From positions 1-55,209 of the forward strand of contig JAKSUL010000007.1 of NCBI GenBank assembly GCA_024409055.1: a stretch of 55,209 bases of DNA, in the 5' to 3' direction. Each line of letters opens with the position of its first letter. The first letter of the stretch is position 1. Both the position numbers and the translations under genes were made by a program. The notes below the pieces were generated by a model that did no database searches, was not told the DNA's origin, and saw nothing but the letters and a program-made list of their open reading frames with translations. Shown piece by piece: positions 8,734 to 18,068 of this stretch. The DNA comes from Bacilli bacterium (lineage in GTDB: Bacteria; Bacillota_I; Bacilli_A; RFN20; CAG-826).

Positions 8734-11700
8734 ATGAGAATCAAGAACCGCATACTTTTGTCAGCATCGGCTTTGTCCATTTGCGCCACCGTTCTGACCG
8801 GAGTGTCCATGTTTAGCCAAAAATCCTCGTTTCCGTTTTTTAATGCAGATGCAACCAATCCCAACTCTTTGGTAATCTCCTCTTCCAATCCGTCTATTGG
8901 GGGAGTGGTGAAGACAAATTCTGGAAACGATATTTGGATCAAAGGGGATTCTTCTTCGGGAGTTAATTGGGACAACGGAAGCGGAAAAATCGCCATCTCC
9001 AAAAACGGATATTTGCAAACTTTGACCATCATTCACGGAATCGAAAAAGTGAAAGTGGAGATGGTTTCTGGATCCGTCGATTTATATCATGGCTACGCCG
9101 AGCCAACCGATTTGGAAACTCCAATGTATGGATCCGATGCGACATTTACGTCTAGCGGGGAATACCAATACTCGTCTTCTCGACCGAATAGAATAAGACT
9201 TAGGGCTAATTCGGATTCGATTATTGCGAAAATCACCATTTTCTATGACTGTGTGTCGGCCGACATGGACGTAAACGTGGAAACGCTCGATGAGGGTTTG
9301 GAAAACTCCTATATCGATTCGGGAACGTTGGGTAGATTCGCTACAACTTCTTTTGCCATCGGGGAAGGAAATGTGGCCTCTTCGGGTTCGAAAAGGTCAC
9401 TTAAACTTCGGTTCAATGAAACAACCAATAATTATGTTTCTTTGAATACGGCCAAAAACACAATTACTCACCTTGCCGAAGAAAATCCCAGTTTCGAAAA
9501 AGCGGTCTTAACTCTTAAAGCCAAGTTCTCAGACGATGTGAGCGATAAGACATTGTCCGTTTGCGCAATAGGGTCTACCTGGAAGGACAGCACGTATATT
9601 CCGATGGATAGAAGCTCCTCGTGCGTTGGCGGATGGTATAGCTATCGTCTTGATTTTTCTTCAATCGGGTTCGAAAAATGCGACGATATAATTCGCATAA
9701 ACATTAGGCCGGACGGCATATCTTCGTCCAACAAAGACACAGCTTATGTTCTTTTGGATGATGTCGATTATTCGCTTCACACAATGTCGGAGGAAGCGAC
9801 TGGAGAACCTATGTCAAAAGGGCTCGAAAACATGACGCGTGATGTCGGCATGGAAAACGTCGATGTGACCTTTGACAATAAAACGGTTTTCGGAAGAGTT
9901 TCATCATCCTCTCTCGTCGCAACCCCTCAAAGTTCCAAGAAAAGCTACGCTCATTGGTTCGTCTCATTGAGCCCTCAGCATGAAGAATCCTTCTATCAAT
10001 ACGTTGTGAGCGACTTCTCAAAGGGGCTTTTGACCTTTGACTATAAATTGATTGGATGTTCATCTCCTTCGACGATTTATTTGGAGGTTTGGCAAGATTG
10101 GTCGACCAACTATAGCAGAACTGTCGTTGGGGAGGCCCTTAGAGATGGCTGGTATCGCTTTGCTTTTGATTTTTCCAATCTTTCGATGACCGCCAATCAG
10201 ATTATTAGGCTTAGACTCGGTTTCGATGCTGATAATTCCAAAGCAAGCCAAGCTAAGGCTTATTTTGACAATATAAAGTTTAGGGAAAGTGGCAAGGAAA
10301 CCTACGCTATGGGCTTAGAGAACCTTTCTCAAGACGGCGGAATGTCGGCAGGAGTGGATAGGTATTACGATTATTCATACACCGCAAGCGAATCATCATT
10401 CAATTCTTTAAAAACCGTTTTAAATGGAAACAACACGACTCAAGCATGGCAAAACTCTTATGGAGTGGTTTTTGCCCCAACTGCCGCCCAATCCTCTCAA
10501 ATCGTCATGAATTCCGGTCGATTGGAGGCGAAATTCCTGTTCCAGGGCGATTTCCCGACCAAAAAAGTGGTGCTAAGGTTGTTCGATGGCAATTGGAACG
10601 GGGCTTCGATCAAAGACATAATCACGACGCCGCTTGATAACGGGTGGTGGCAGGCTTCTATCGATTTTTCCCAATTACCGACATGGCCGGGTTCTAAAGA
10701 TGTATCCGCCTCTTTCTCATTTGGCCAATCCCCCATCAGAATCGGATTCGGGTATCAGGATGTAAATGGGGACAACAATTTCGATAAAACCGTCTGGGTG
10801 GATGACGTTTTCTATTACCCCGAGAGAGAGGCCTCATCGTTTGATATGTGGCAGGCTTATGACACCGAAAACATCAGACGTTCCGATTCCACAATAGTCG
10901 GGCGCGAAATAAGCGCGGTGAGTCCTCTTGAATTCAAAGACGGAAGGAACGGAACCGATTCATCGCAGCTTATGATTAAGGCCCGTTCCGAGGTCGCCTC
11001 TTACAATTTTAGGCCCGGCACCCTTAGATCTTCCCAAGGGGACGTTATCACCGCCGCAAATTTCGAAGTCTTGACCGCGCATTACATGAATTGCGTGGAA
11101 ACTAACGAGTCGGGGAAAACGGGCCATATGGGCGATGGTTGGTATCCGGACGCCCTTATCCCCATCGACAAGAGGATAGACGCCGCTGAAAACAATGTGA
11201 CTTTGGGCAATCAGCAAGCCATATGGGTTAACTGTAGAATTCCAAAAGACCAAACGCCCGGCACGTATCTTGGAAATGGAATCTTGACAATTAACGGCGT
11301 TGACTACACCGTGCCGATGAAAGTCACGGTTTACAACGTTCTTTTAAGTGGTGCGAACCACGCCAAGACTTTGTTCTTGAATTGGTATGATCAAGTTAAG
11401 CTTGGCGAAGGCAGCGAATATTACACGGCCAACATGAGAAAGGCTTATTACGACTTCGTCCTTAATAGAGGAATAAGCGCCGACGGAAATTACGATTGGA
11501 ACAAATGGACGATAGGCGATTTGGATAGTTACGATTCCTTCGCCGAGAATTTCGCAACCAAAATTATGCCAGACCAAAGAGTTTCTATTTACAGGATTCC
11601 GTCCGACCGCACGGCCGAAGACATAACAGGTTACCTATCGGCTTTGGTGAGGAGAAACATAGTTGAATGGAATAACGGCAATCATGTGAATTTCTTTGAA

Positions 11701-12567
11701 AAAGCGGCTTTCTATTTAATTGACGAGCCGTCTGAGCCGACGATAACCAATCGCGAGCCGGAAGGATGGAAAAACGCCAAACAAGTTCAGTCTTATATTG
11801 CTAATGCAAAGCAAACTCTATCTCCGCTGGTGGAAGGGTATCCTGTCATTAAGAATGGGCTTGAAAATGTTAGGAACATCATGCCACATGGCTGCGAATA
11901 TAAAACTATCTCTGGCCAAGGGCTATATAAGGATCTCTTAAATAGCACCTATGTAGACATTCCGGCTCCTCAGTTTGGCCTATTAAACGATGCGTCCATA
12001 CTCGCCGATTACCGTAGAAGGTTCGATACTTTGTGGTTCTATGGATGCGTTAGCCCCAAATTGCCTTATCCGTCTTACCACACCGACACCCCGTTGTTAG
12101 GGCAAAGGATCATTCCTTGGATGCAATATGAATATGACATCGAAGGACAATTATATTTTTGCACAGATTTGTTCTCGGTCGACGACCACCAGGTTTTCAC
12201 TCCAAGGGATGTTTGGAATAACCCAAAGAGTGGCTCCAGTGGTCCTTGTGGCGATGGTCAGCTTGTTTATCCGGGTGCCAAATATAACGTTTATGGTCCG
12301 ATTACCACATTAAGACTCGAGAACATTCGCAATTCTTACGAGGACTATGAATTGTTCTATCAGTTAGATCATCATCTCGATGAATACAACGAAAGGACCG
12401 GTTCTTCCATAGAGAGCGCCAAAGATCTCATAAATGAGGAAACCGCCAAGATGTTTGCGGGAATGACTCTGTTGACCAGAGGCCACACATCATCGACTGG
12501 CTATAAGTCATCTCAATTTGAATCGTTTAGGTCACATTTGCTTGAACAACTAGAATATTGTTACTAA
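8734..12567 (+). CDS. Secreted GH123-like (DUF4091) protein with three carbohydrate-binding-like modules
   Basis: The 1277-residue product has a Sec signal peptide without a lipobox, so it is probably released or held non-covalently. After an N-terminal beta segment (about 45-175) come three related modules of about 160-170 residues (about 187-350, 363-520, 527-697). Each opens with the word GLEN and ends with a DD-x-x or FDNI-type strand, as in jelly-roll carbohydrate-binding modules. The C-terminal part (about 703-1277) is the GH123-related DUF4091 region, with FYLIDEPS at 993-1000. The adjacent Asp997-Glu998 corresponds to the Asp-Glu pair used by GH123 beta-N-acetylgalactosaminidases in substrate-assisted catalysis. 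An exo-acting beta-N-acetylhexosaminidase is the best guess. A strong terminator follows. Confidence 0.8.
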   Translation: MRIKNRILLSASALSICATVLTGVSMFSQKSSFPFFNADATNPNSLVISSSNPSIGGVVKTNSGNDIWIKGDSSSGVNWDNGSGKIAISKNGYLQTLTIIHGIEKVKVEMVSGSVDLYHGYAEPTDLETPMYGSDATFTSSGEYQYSSSRPNRIRLRANSDSIIAKITIFYDCVSADMDVNVETLDEGLENSYIDSGTLGRFATTSFAIGEGNVASSGSKRSLKLRFNETTNNYVSLNTAKNTITHLAEENPSFEKAVLTLKAKFSDDVSDKTLSVCAIGSTWKDSTYIPMDRSSSCVGGWYSYRLDFSSIGFEKCDDIIRINIRPDGISSSNKDTAYVLLDDVDYSLHTMSEEATGEPMSKGLENMTRDVGMENVDVTFDNKTVFGRVSSSSLVATPQSSKKSYAHWFVSLSPQHEESFYQYVVSDFSKGLLTFDYKLIGCSSPSTIYLEVWQDWSTNYSRTVVGEALRDGWYRFAFDFSNLSMTANQIIRLRLGFDADNSKASQAKAYFDNIKFRESGKETYAMGLENLSQDGGMSAGVDRYYDYSYTASESSFNSLKTVLNGNNTTQAWQNSYGVVFAPTAAQSSQIVMNSGRLEAKFLFQGDFPTKKVVLRLFDGNWNGASIKDIITTPLDNGWWQASIDFSQLPTWPGSKDVSASFSFGQSPIRIGFGYQDVNGDNNFDKTVWVDDVFYYPEREASSFDMWQAYDTENIRRSDSTIVGREISAVSPLEFKDGRNGTDSSQLMIKARSEVASYNFRPGTLRSSQGDVITAANFEVLTAHYMNCVETNESGKTGHMGDGWYPDALIPIDKRIDAAENNVTLGNQQAIWVNCRIPKDQTPGTYLGNGILTINGVDYTVPMKVTVYNVLLSGANHAKTLFLNWYDQVKLGEGSEYYTANMRKAYYDFVLNRGISADGNYDWNKWTIGDLDSYDSFAENFATKIMPDQRVSIYRIPSDRTAEDITGYLSALVRRNIVEWNNGNHVNFFEKAAFYLIDEPSEPTITNREPEGWKNAKQVQSYIANAKQTLSPLVEGYPVIKNGLENVRNIMPHGCEYKTISGQGLYKDLLNSTYVDIPAPQFGLLNDASILADYRRRFDTLWFYGCVSPKLPYPSYHTDTPLLGQRIIPWMQYEYDIEGQLYFCTDLFSVDDHQVFTPRDVWNNPKSGSSGPCGDGQLVYPGAKYNVYGPITTLRLENIRNSYEDYELFYQLDHHLDEYNERTGSSIESAKDLINEETAKMFAGMTLLTRGHTSSTGYKSSQFESFRSHLLEQLEYCY

Positions 12568-12573
12568 AACAAG

Positions 12574-12599
12574 ACCGTCCTTAGGACGGTTTTCTTTTT
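12574..12599 (+). terminator. Intrinsic terminator after the secreted GH123-like gene
   Basis: ACCGTCC and GGACGGT form a 7-bp GC-rich stem with a short loop, followed by TTCTTTTT. Together with the promoter just downstream it divides the plus-strand sugar genes into two transcription units. Confidence 0.9.
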
Positions 12600-12631
12600 G
12601 AATATATTTTAAACTTAATTGAAAAATAGTT

Positions 12632-12660
12632 TTGTATACTGCCGCACGCACGCTTATAAT
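12632..12660 (+). promoter_or_regulatory. Promoter of the solute-binding protein/permease operon
   Basis: TTGTAT (12632-12637) and a perfect TATAAT (12655-12660) are spaced by 17 bases. The -35 region includes the palindrome GTATAC. A closely similar sequence (TTGAAAAA...TTGTATACT) stands upstream of the GH37 gene at 4547-4565, and TATTTT/AAAATA arms flank this -35 region at about 12605-12628. These may be operator sequences. Confidence 0.7.
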
Positions 12661-12709
12661 GAAAGCACAAATAGACTATTTTGTTTTACAGCTTTGCGGA
12701 GGAAACTTT

Positions 12710-14323
12710 ATGAAAGTTAAAAAAGCGATGTTAGCCGTTGTTTTAGGCACAATTGCAGCGGCGGCTTTGACGTCATGCGGCAAAAAGACCGAGGTTGGTG
12801 GTGATAACACGATACAAATCAGGGTCTACAAAGCCGGATACGGAATTACTTGGCTCGAAAAGATGATAGAAAAATACGAAGCCGCATTCCCTGATAAGAA
12901 GGTCAAAATCGAAGAAGCTTCTGCCAACATGCCGACAAAGGCTAAGCAAGAGATCATGACTCCGAAAACGAACCAGATTGACCTTTATTTCACTTCCAAC
13001 GCCGATCTTCAAACTTTGATCGGCAAATCTCAATCGGTGCTGAGAACCGACAAAAAAGTGCTTCTCGAAGAGCTTAGCTCCATTTTGGATTCCAAAGCCA
13101 TTGGTTCCGATGGACGCGAAGAATCCCAAACAATACGTGAAAGGCTCTTTGCTGGATATGAAGATTCCAGCACCTATCAAGGACTGGTCGAGAAATGGCG
13201 CGGCAATGTATATAAGCTCCCTTGGGCAGATGCGGTAACCGGTCTATTCATGAATAGGTCAATACTCGAGAAATACAATATTGAGGTCCCGCTTACAAGT
13301 AACGAGCTTATTAACGCCATAAAAACAATTAAAACCCATACCGCCGCCGACGGGATTTATCCGTATAGCTGGGCTGGCGGAAACGCCTCTGGTTATTGGT
13401 CGTATTTATACGAAACATGGTTTGCACAATATTCTTCGGCCACTTCTTTCAACAATTTCATGAAATGTCAGCCGGAGTCCGGCACTATCAGGGATAAGGG
13501 CTATCAGGTCTACGAGGATGTCGGAATAAAGAAATCGCTTGAAGCTATGGTTGAGCTTTTGGATTTTGATTACTCCCCCGACGGATCGGCTCAGCTCGAT
13601 CACATGGAAGCCCAAGACGACTTCTTATCGGGAAAAAGCGCCTTTATGGTTGACGGAGATTGGCTTTTGAACGAGATGAAGGGCCAAGATTTTGACAAAG
13701 CAAAAAATGTTGAAATGCTGAGAACCCCGATTCTTTCTTCGATCGGAACCGATAACGGATTAACCGAAGAACAGCTTCACAATTTGGTTAAAGCCATCGA
13801 TGAGAAGAAGGATGAATCTGAAATCAAAGCGATTGTGCCGGCCGCAACCGATCAAGTCATCGCCAAAGTCAAGGAAGCTCGCTCAATTCATGATTGTCTA
13901 GGCGCTTCCCATGACTTGATAATCCCCGAATACGCCGATGCCAAAGAAGCCGCTAAGCACTTTGTCAGGTTTATGTATAGCAATGAAGGGTGCCGTCTCT
14001 TTAGAAACAACGCTTACGCCAACCTCCCGCTTAAATACGACGTTCAGGAAGGCGATACAAATACGAATTTCCAGAAATCAATCGACAATGTCTATGATTT
14101 CGAAAAGGTCAACATGATTACAGGGGAAGGCTGCCCGAACGATATTAGGGCCGCTTCTTCCATGCGCTTATTCAACGTTCCTACTTGGGTGCATCCAACG
14201 ACTTTCTACACGATTATGTTGGACAAGGCTGAAGATAAGAAACTTAATGCCGACTACATCTTCACCAAAGAAAAGGAATACATGACTTCTAACTGGTCGA
14301 CGTATATGAGCTTTATTTATTGA
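12710..14323 (+). CDS. ABC transporter family 1 solute-binding lipoprotein
   Basis: Translation from the ATG at 12710, eight bases after GGAGG, gives 537 residues; longer in-frame starts have no ribosome site and would precede the signal peptide. The signal peptide ends in a lipobox (ALTSC), so the mature protein is membrane-anchored. The body matches extracellular solute-binding proteins of carbohydrate importers (early strand IQIRVYKAGYG, GKSAFMVDGDWLLNEM in the middle, AAKHFVRFMYSNEG near the C-terminus). At 537 residues it is larger than the common 410-450, as seen for binders of oligosaccharides. The two permease genes follow directly. It captures the imported sugar outside the cell. Confidence 0.9.
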   Translation: MKVKKAMLAVVLGTIAAAALTSCGKKTEVGGDNTIQIRVYKAGYGITWLEKMIEKYEAAFPDKKVKIEEASANMPTKAKQEIMTPKTNQIDLYFTSNADLQTLIGKSQSVLRTDKKVLLEELSSILDSKAIGSDGREESQTIRERLFAGYEDSSTYQGLVEKWRGNVYKLPWADAVTGLFMNRSILEKYNIEVPLTSNELINAIKTIKTHTAADGIYPYSWAGGNASGYWSYLYETWFAQYSSATSFNNFMKCQPESGTIRDKGYQVYEDVGIKKSLEAMVELLDFDYSPDGSAQLDHMEAQDDFLSGKSAFMVDGDWLLNEMKGQDFDKAKNVEMLRTPILSSIGTDNGLTEEQLHNLVKAIDEKKDESEIKAIVPAATDQVIAKVKEARSIHDCLGASHDLIIPEYADAKEAAKHFVRFMYSNEGCRLFRNNAYANLPLKYDVQEGDTNTNFQKSIDNVYDFEKVNMITGEGCPNDIRAASSMRLFNVPTWVHPTTFYTIMLDKAEDKKLNADYIFTKEKEYMTSNWSTYMSFIY

Positions 14324-14333
14324 TGAGGTTTTG

Positions 14334-15305
14334 ATGGAAAACGAATTTTCAAGAAACAACCAACCGTTGCCGCTCACTCCCGACAACGCGAAGAAGAGAT
14401 GGATGACTAGGCGCCGGAGCGAAATCATATTTGTGATATTCATGCTCCTTCTCCCGCTTATCCAATTCGCGGTCTTTTGGCTTGTGCCAAATTTTGATTC
14501 AATTGTCATGGGGTTTAGAAACGCCAGTGGTTCTTTCACTCTTGAGAATTTCAGGAAGTTTTTCACCGACCTTACCCAAAACGATGAACTTGGCAGGCAA
14601 AACGAATTGGTTTATTCGATCGTGAATAGTTTGATATATTTCGCGGTCAACATTTTCGTCTGTACGCCCATTGTCGTTTTCTTTTCTTACATTCTTTATA
14701 GAAAAGTCCCTCTAAACGGCGTGTTTAAAGTCGTCTTTTACCTTCCTTCGATCATCGGTGGAACGGTTATGGCCACTCTTTACAAAAAACTCCTTGATTC
14801 CAAAGGCCCGCTGTTTCAGCTCATGAATAGTTGGGGGTGGATTTCTAAAGAGGTCGCTCAACGTGGACTTTTTGCCCACGGAAACACGGCCTTCTTAATG
14901 GTTGTCTTATATTCAATTTGGACTTGCGTCGGCATCAACATGATTATGTTCCATGGCGCCATGAAGCGCATTCCGAACGAGATATTTGAAAGCGCCGACA
15001 TCGATGGAGTGGGATTTTTTAAGCAATTCACCGATATCGTGGTTCCTTTGATTTGGCCGACCGTCTCAACGTTGGTCGTCTTCTCTTTGGCCGGAATATT
15101 CGTAACCTATGGTCCGGTAATGATTTTGGCTCCCGACAAAAAAGAAGCGTCAATGATAGGTTGGTTTATATTGTCGAGAGTGAACCAGGGATCAAACCTC
15201 AATTACCCAGCGGCGGTCGGTTTGATTTTCACGGCTGTGGGTTTGCCGTTTGTTTTGCTTGTCCGTTATCTTTTGAACAAGATCGGCGATAGCGTGGAGT
15301 ATTAA
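14334..15305 (+). CDS. ABC sugar importer permease, MalF/UgpA type
   Basis: The 323-residue integral membrane protein has about six hydrophobic segments. The EAA motif that docks on the ATPase (ESADIDGVGFFKQF...VPLIWP) lies at about residues 219-245. It starts at the ATG at 14334, with GAGG five bases upstream; a TTG immediately before it is in frame but unnecessary. It forms the importer with the second permease, the binding protein and probably the ATPase at 5850-7199. Confidence 0.9.
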   Translation: MENEFSRNNQPLPLTPDNAKKRWMTRRRSEIIFVIFMLLLPLIQFAVFWLVPNFDSIVMGFRNASGSFTLENFRKFFTDLTQNDELGRQNELVYSIVNSLIYFAVNIFVCTPIVVFFSYILYRKVPLNGVFKVVFYLPSIIGGTVMATLYKKLLDSKGPLFQLMNSWGWISKEVAQRGLFAHGNTAFLMVVLYSIWTCVGINMIMFHGAMKRIPNEIFESADIDGVGFFKQFTDIVVPLIWPTVSTLVVFSLAGIFVTYGPVMILAPDKKEASMIGWFILSRVNQGSNLNYPAAVGLIFTAVGLPFVLLVRYLLNKIGDSVEY

Positions 15306-15315
15306 GGAGGGAAAT

Positions 15316-16251
15316 ATGATAAAGGAAAATTTGATCGTTCTCTCTAGAGATACAAAAATAACCAACAAGAAAACAAGTTTTAAAACTTGGTCCCGCAATT
15401 GGAAAAAGAAAACCAAGAGTGAGCGCGTCACCCTTTGGATAATGCTAGTGGTGTTCCTGATCTATGGATTCACGCTGATGTTCCCGCTTTATTGGGCTGT
15501 TATTAATTCGTTCAAGCCTGTCGCCGAATACAAAGCTAACTCATTTGCCTGGCCCTCTGTTTGGACTTTAGAAAACTACCAGGAACTATTCGAAATGATG
15601 GAAACAAGCACTTCGAATATTTTCGAGGCCATTTGGAATTCTGTCTGGATGTCGACGGTGTCGACGCTTCTTGGCCTTATCGCTTCCAGCTTAACGGCTT
15701 ATGTGGTGTCCAAATACCGTTTCAAAATGAGCGGGTTTATTTACGCCGCCGTAATATTGATCCAAGTCATTCCGCTCGTTGGGTCGATTACTGGCATGTA
15801 CCAATTGGTTTGGAGAACCCTCGAGATTGGCGATAAGCCGTTATTGATATGGCCGATCTGGTTTGGCGGTTTCGGTTTTTCGTTCCTCCTCCTTTATTCG
15901 GCTTTCAAATCCGTTCCGTGGAGCTATGCCGAAAGCGCCTTTATCGATGGGGCTGGTCATTTCAAAACATTCGTCAGAATCATGCTTCCCCAAGTTAAAC
16001 CAGTTCTTGCGTCTTTATTCGTGGTTAACTTCATCGGCGCTTGGAATGACTATATGACCGCTTATTTGTATTTGCCGAGCCATCAGACTCTCGCCTTAGC
16101 GGTTTATGAACTTCAAAACGACGCGAGCCGCATCTCGGTTCCGGCTTACTTGGCGGTCGTTGTTATCTCTATCGCCCCAATACTCATCTTGTTCGTTTCT
16201 TTCCAAAAAATAATTATGGAAAACACCAATGCCGGTGGCTTGAAAGGATAA
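15316..16251 (+). CDS. ABC sugar importer permease, MalG/UgpE type
   Basis: The 311-residue integral membrane protein carries the EAA motif YAESAFIDGAGHFKTF...LPQVKP near residues 205-230 and about six membrane segments. It has a basic N-terminal tail of about 45 residues, longer than usual. The ribosome site is AAGGAGGG, six bases before the ATG. It lies ten bases after the first permease gene and four bases before the next gene, in one operon. Confidence 0.9.
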   Translation: MIKENLIVLSRDTKITNKKTSFKTWSRNWKKKTKSERVTLWIMLVVFLIYGFTLMFPLYWAVINSFKPVAEYKANSFAWPSVWTLENYQELFEMMETSTSNIFEAIWNSVWMSTVSTLLGLIASSLTAYVVSKYRFKMSGFIYAAVILIQVIPLVGSITGMYQLVWRTLEIGDKPLLIWPIWFGGFGFSFLLLYSAFKSVPWSYAESAFIDGAGHFKTFVRIMLPQVKPVLASLFVVNFIGAWNDYMTAYLYLPSHQTLALAVYELQNDASRISVPAYLAVVVISIAPILILFVSFQKIIMENTNAGGLKG

Positions 16252-16255
16252 TGAT

Positions 16256-18067
16256 ATGAAAAAAGATTTAATTAAAGTTCTGTCTTTGTCCGCTACGTGT
16301 TTGTCTCTTGTTTCTTGTGGTGCGAAAGATACTCCTTCAACGGATCTTTTTTGGGCGCATTCAACCGAGAATCTTATGTCTGACTGGGACTACAGGGCCG
16401 AGAAGGATGAATACGGCGATGTGATCGAAGAAAATAAGCAATATAGAAATAGGGATTGCACATTAAGATTCAATTGCCTCAAAGGAGAGAATGAAGGCGT
16501 TCAGCTGATGATCAATCCAAAAAGGAACATAAACAGCTTCGATTTTATTCTCCCCGACGTTAGCGATGGAAAAAACGTGATCAAAGCCGAGAATTTCTCT
16601 GTTGCTGCGGCTTGGTACATGGATGTTTTTGGGTCCAATGAAAAAAGCGCGTATTCAGGCTTATATCCAGACGCTCTCATTCCTTTGGATAAATACAAGT
16701 GGCGTAGACAAAACCAGATTAAAAAAGGGATGAACCAATCTTTGTACATCAATCTTTTGACGACGAAAGATATGAAAGCCGGAATATACAAAGGTGAAGG
16801 CACTCTCATTTTGGACGAAGAAAGAACTACAATTCCTTTCGAAATCAAAATCTATGACGCCGTTATGCCGGAAGAGGTCCATAAGCAATCTTGTTATTTG
16901 ATTTGGTACGATCAAATCGGAAATGGCGAGAAGAGAAACGACAGTTTGGAGATGCATGAGAAATATTACGATTTTATTCTGAGCAAAAGAATTTCTCCCG
17001 ACAATCTGCCTGACTCATTTCATTCATCTCCGGAAGTTTTCGCCAATACGATATATGAAAGAGTGGCCAACAATCCAAAAGTCTCATTCTATCGTATGCC
17101 GTTAGTAGGGAACAGTTTCACGGCCGCCAATGTAAAAAACTATCTAAATGCATTGATTGAGAAAAATGTCGAGGTCAGGAAAGCCGGAGATACTGAAACG
17201 GACCTTTTTAAAAAAGTTGTTTTTTATGTAGATGACGAACCTCTTGTTTCTGCTTACGAAAAGGTCAAAGAGCACGATAAATTAATATTCGACACAAAAG
17301 TCGAATTGTCTTCGAAACTCAATGCCTATCCTAATCTTAAGTCTTCATTTTTGAAGATCAAAAACCTCGTTACTACTCCGTACAACGAATCCTTGGTCGC
17401 TACAAACACGACTGGAGGGGTCCAGACATGGTGCCCTCAATACCAAAACTTCCAAACTCCGGCCGGCAGAGAACTCTACGCCGCTAGACAAAAATCGAAC
17501 GATAGAGATGGTGGAGAAAACGTTTGGTGGTATGGGTGTATGGATCCTGTTAGCCCCTATGTGTCATTCCATTTGGACGCCGATCTCCTTAATTCGAGGA
17601 TACTTTCATATATGGAATATTCCTATAACATCGAGGGAAATCTATTCTGGTCCGTTAATTATTTCAGCAAATATTCATGGGCGGGAATAACAAGTGCTAG
17701 AGATATCTGGCACGACCCAATCAGCTGGGCTAATTGCGCAGGGGATGGATATTTGGTCTTTCCTGGCGTTGAATACAACATTAACGGGCCCATTACCACT
17801 TTAAGGCTCGAATCGATTTTGGCATCGAATGAAGAATATGAATATCTATGGATGATCGAACAAAAAGTTAACGAGTATAACTCGTTACGTGGAACCTCTT
17901 ACGTCGCTAGAACCCTTTTGCAAAAATACTTTAATCGCATTTTTAAAAACGTTATAGCAACCGACGATGATGAGGAGTTCGACGCTGTGCGTATTGAACT
18001 TTTGAACCTTTTAGAAGCGTTTGAAGGCAATTTATCGATCGGAATGGGAATTTTATTGGGGGACTAA
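16256..18067 (+). CDS. GH123-like (DUF4091) lipoprotein
   Basis: The 603-residue product has a lipoprotein signal peptide (lipobox SLVSC, Cys21). Its body aligns along its length with the C-terminal GH123-like half of the 1277-residue protein: GLYPDALIPLDKY, LIWYDQIGNGE, VDDEP with Asp327-Glu328, WWYGC, YNIEGNLFW and NGPITTLRLESI. The Asp-Glu pair is the GH123 catalytic signature. It lacks the binding modules of its paralogue and is tethered to the membrane beside the importer, as expected for a final trimming enzyme. Likely a beta-N-acetylhexosaminidase; not proven. Confidence 0.8.
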   Translation: MKKDLIKVLSLSATCLSLVSCGAKDTPSTDLFWAHSTENLMSDWDYRAEKDEYGDVIEENKQYRNRDCTLRFNCLKGENEGVQLMINPKRNINSFDFILPDVSDGKNVIKAENFSVAAAWYMDVFGSNEKSAYSGLYPDALIPLDKYKWRRQNQIKKGMNQSLYINLLTTKDMKAGIYKGEGTLILDEERTTIPFEIKIYDAVMPEEVHKQSCYLIWYDQIGNGEKRNDSLEMHEKYYDFILSKRISPDNLPDSFHSSPEVFANTIYERVANNPKVSFYRMPLVGNSFTAANVKNYLNALIEKNVEVRKAGDTETDLFKKVVFYVDDEPLVSAYEKVKEHDKLIFDTKVELSSKLNAYPNLKSSFLKIKNLVTTPYNESLVATNTTGGVQTWCPQYQNFQTPAGRELYAARQKSNDRDGGENVWWYGCMDPVSPYVSFHLDADLLNSRILSYMEYSYNIEGNLFWSVNYFSKYSWAGITSARDIWHDPISWANCAGDGYLVFPGVEYNINGPITTLRLESILASNEEYEYLWMIEQKVNEYNSLRGTSYVARTLLQKYFNRIFKNVIATDDDEEFDAVRIELLNLLEAFEGNLSIGMGILLGD

Positions 18068-18068
18068 A

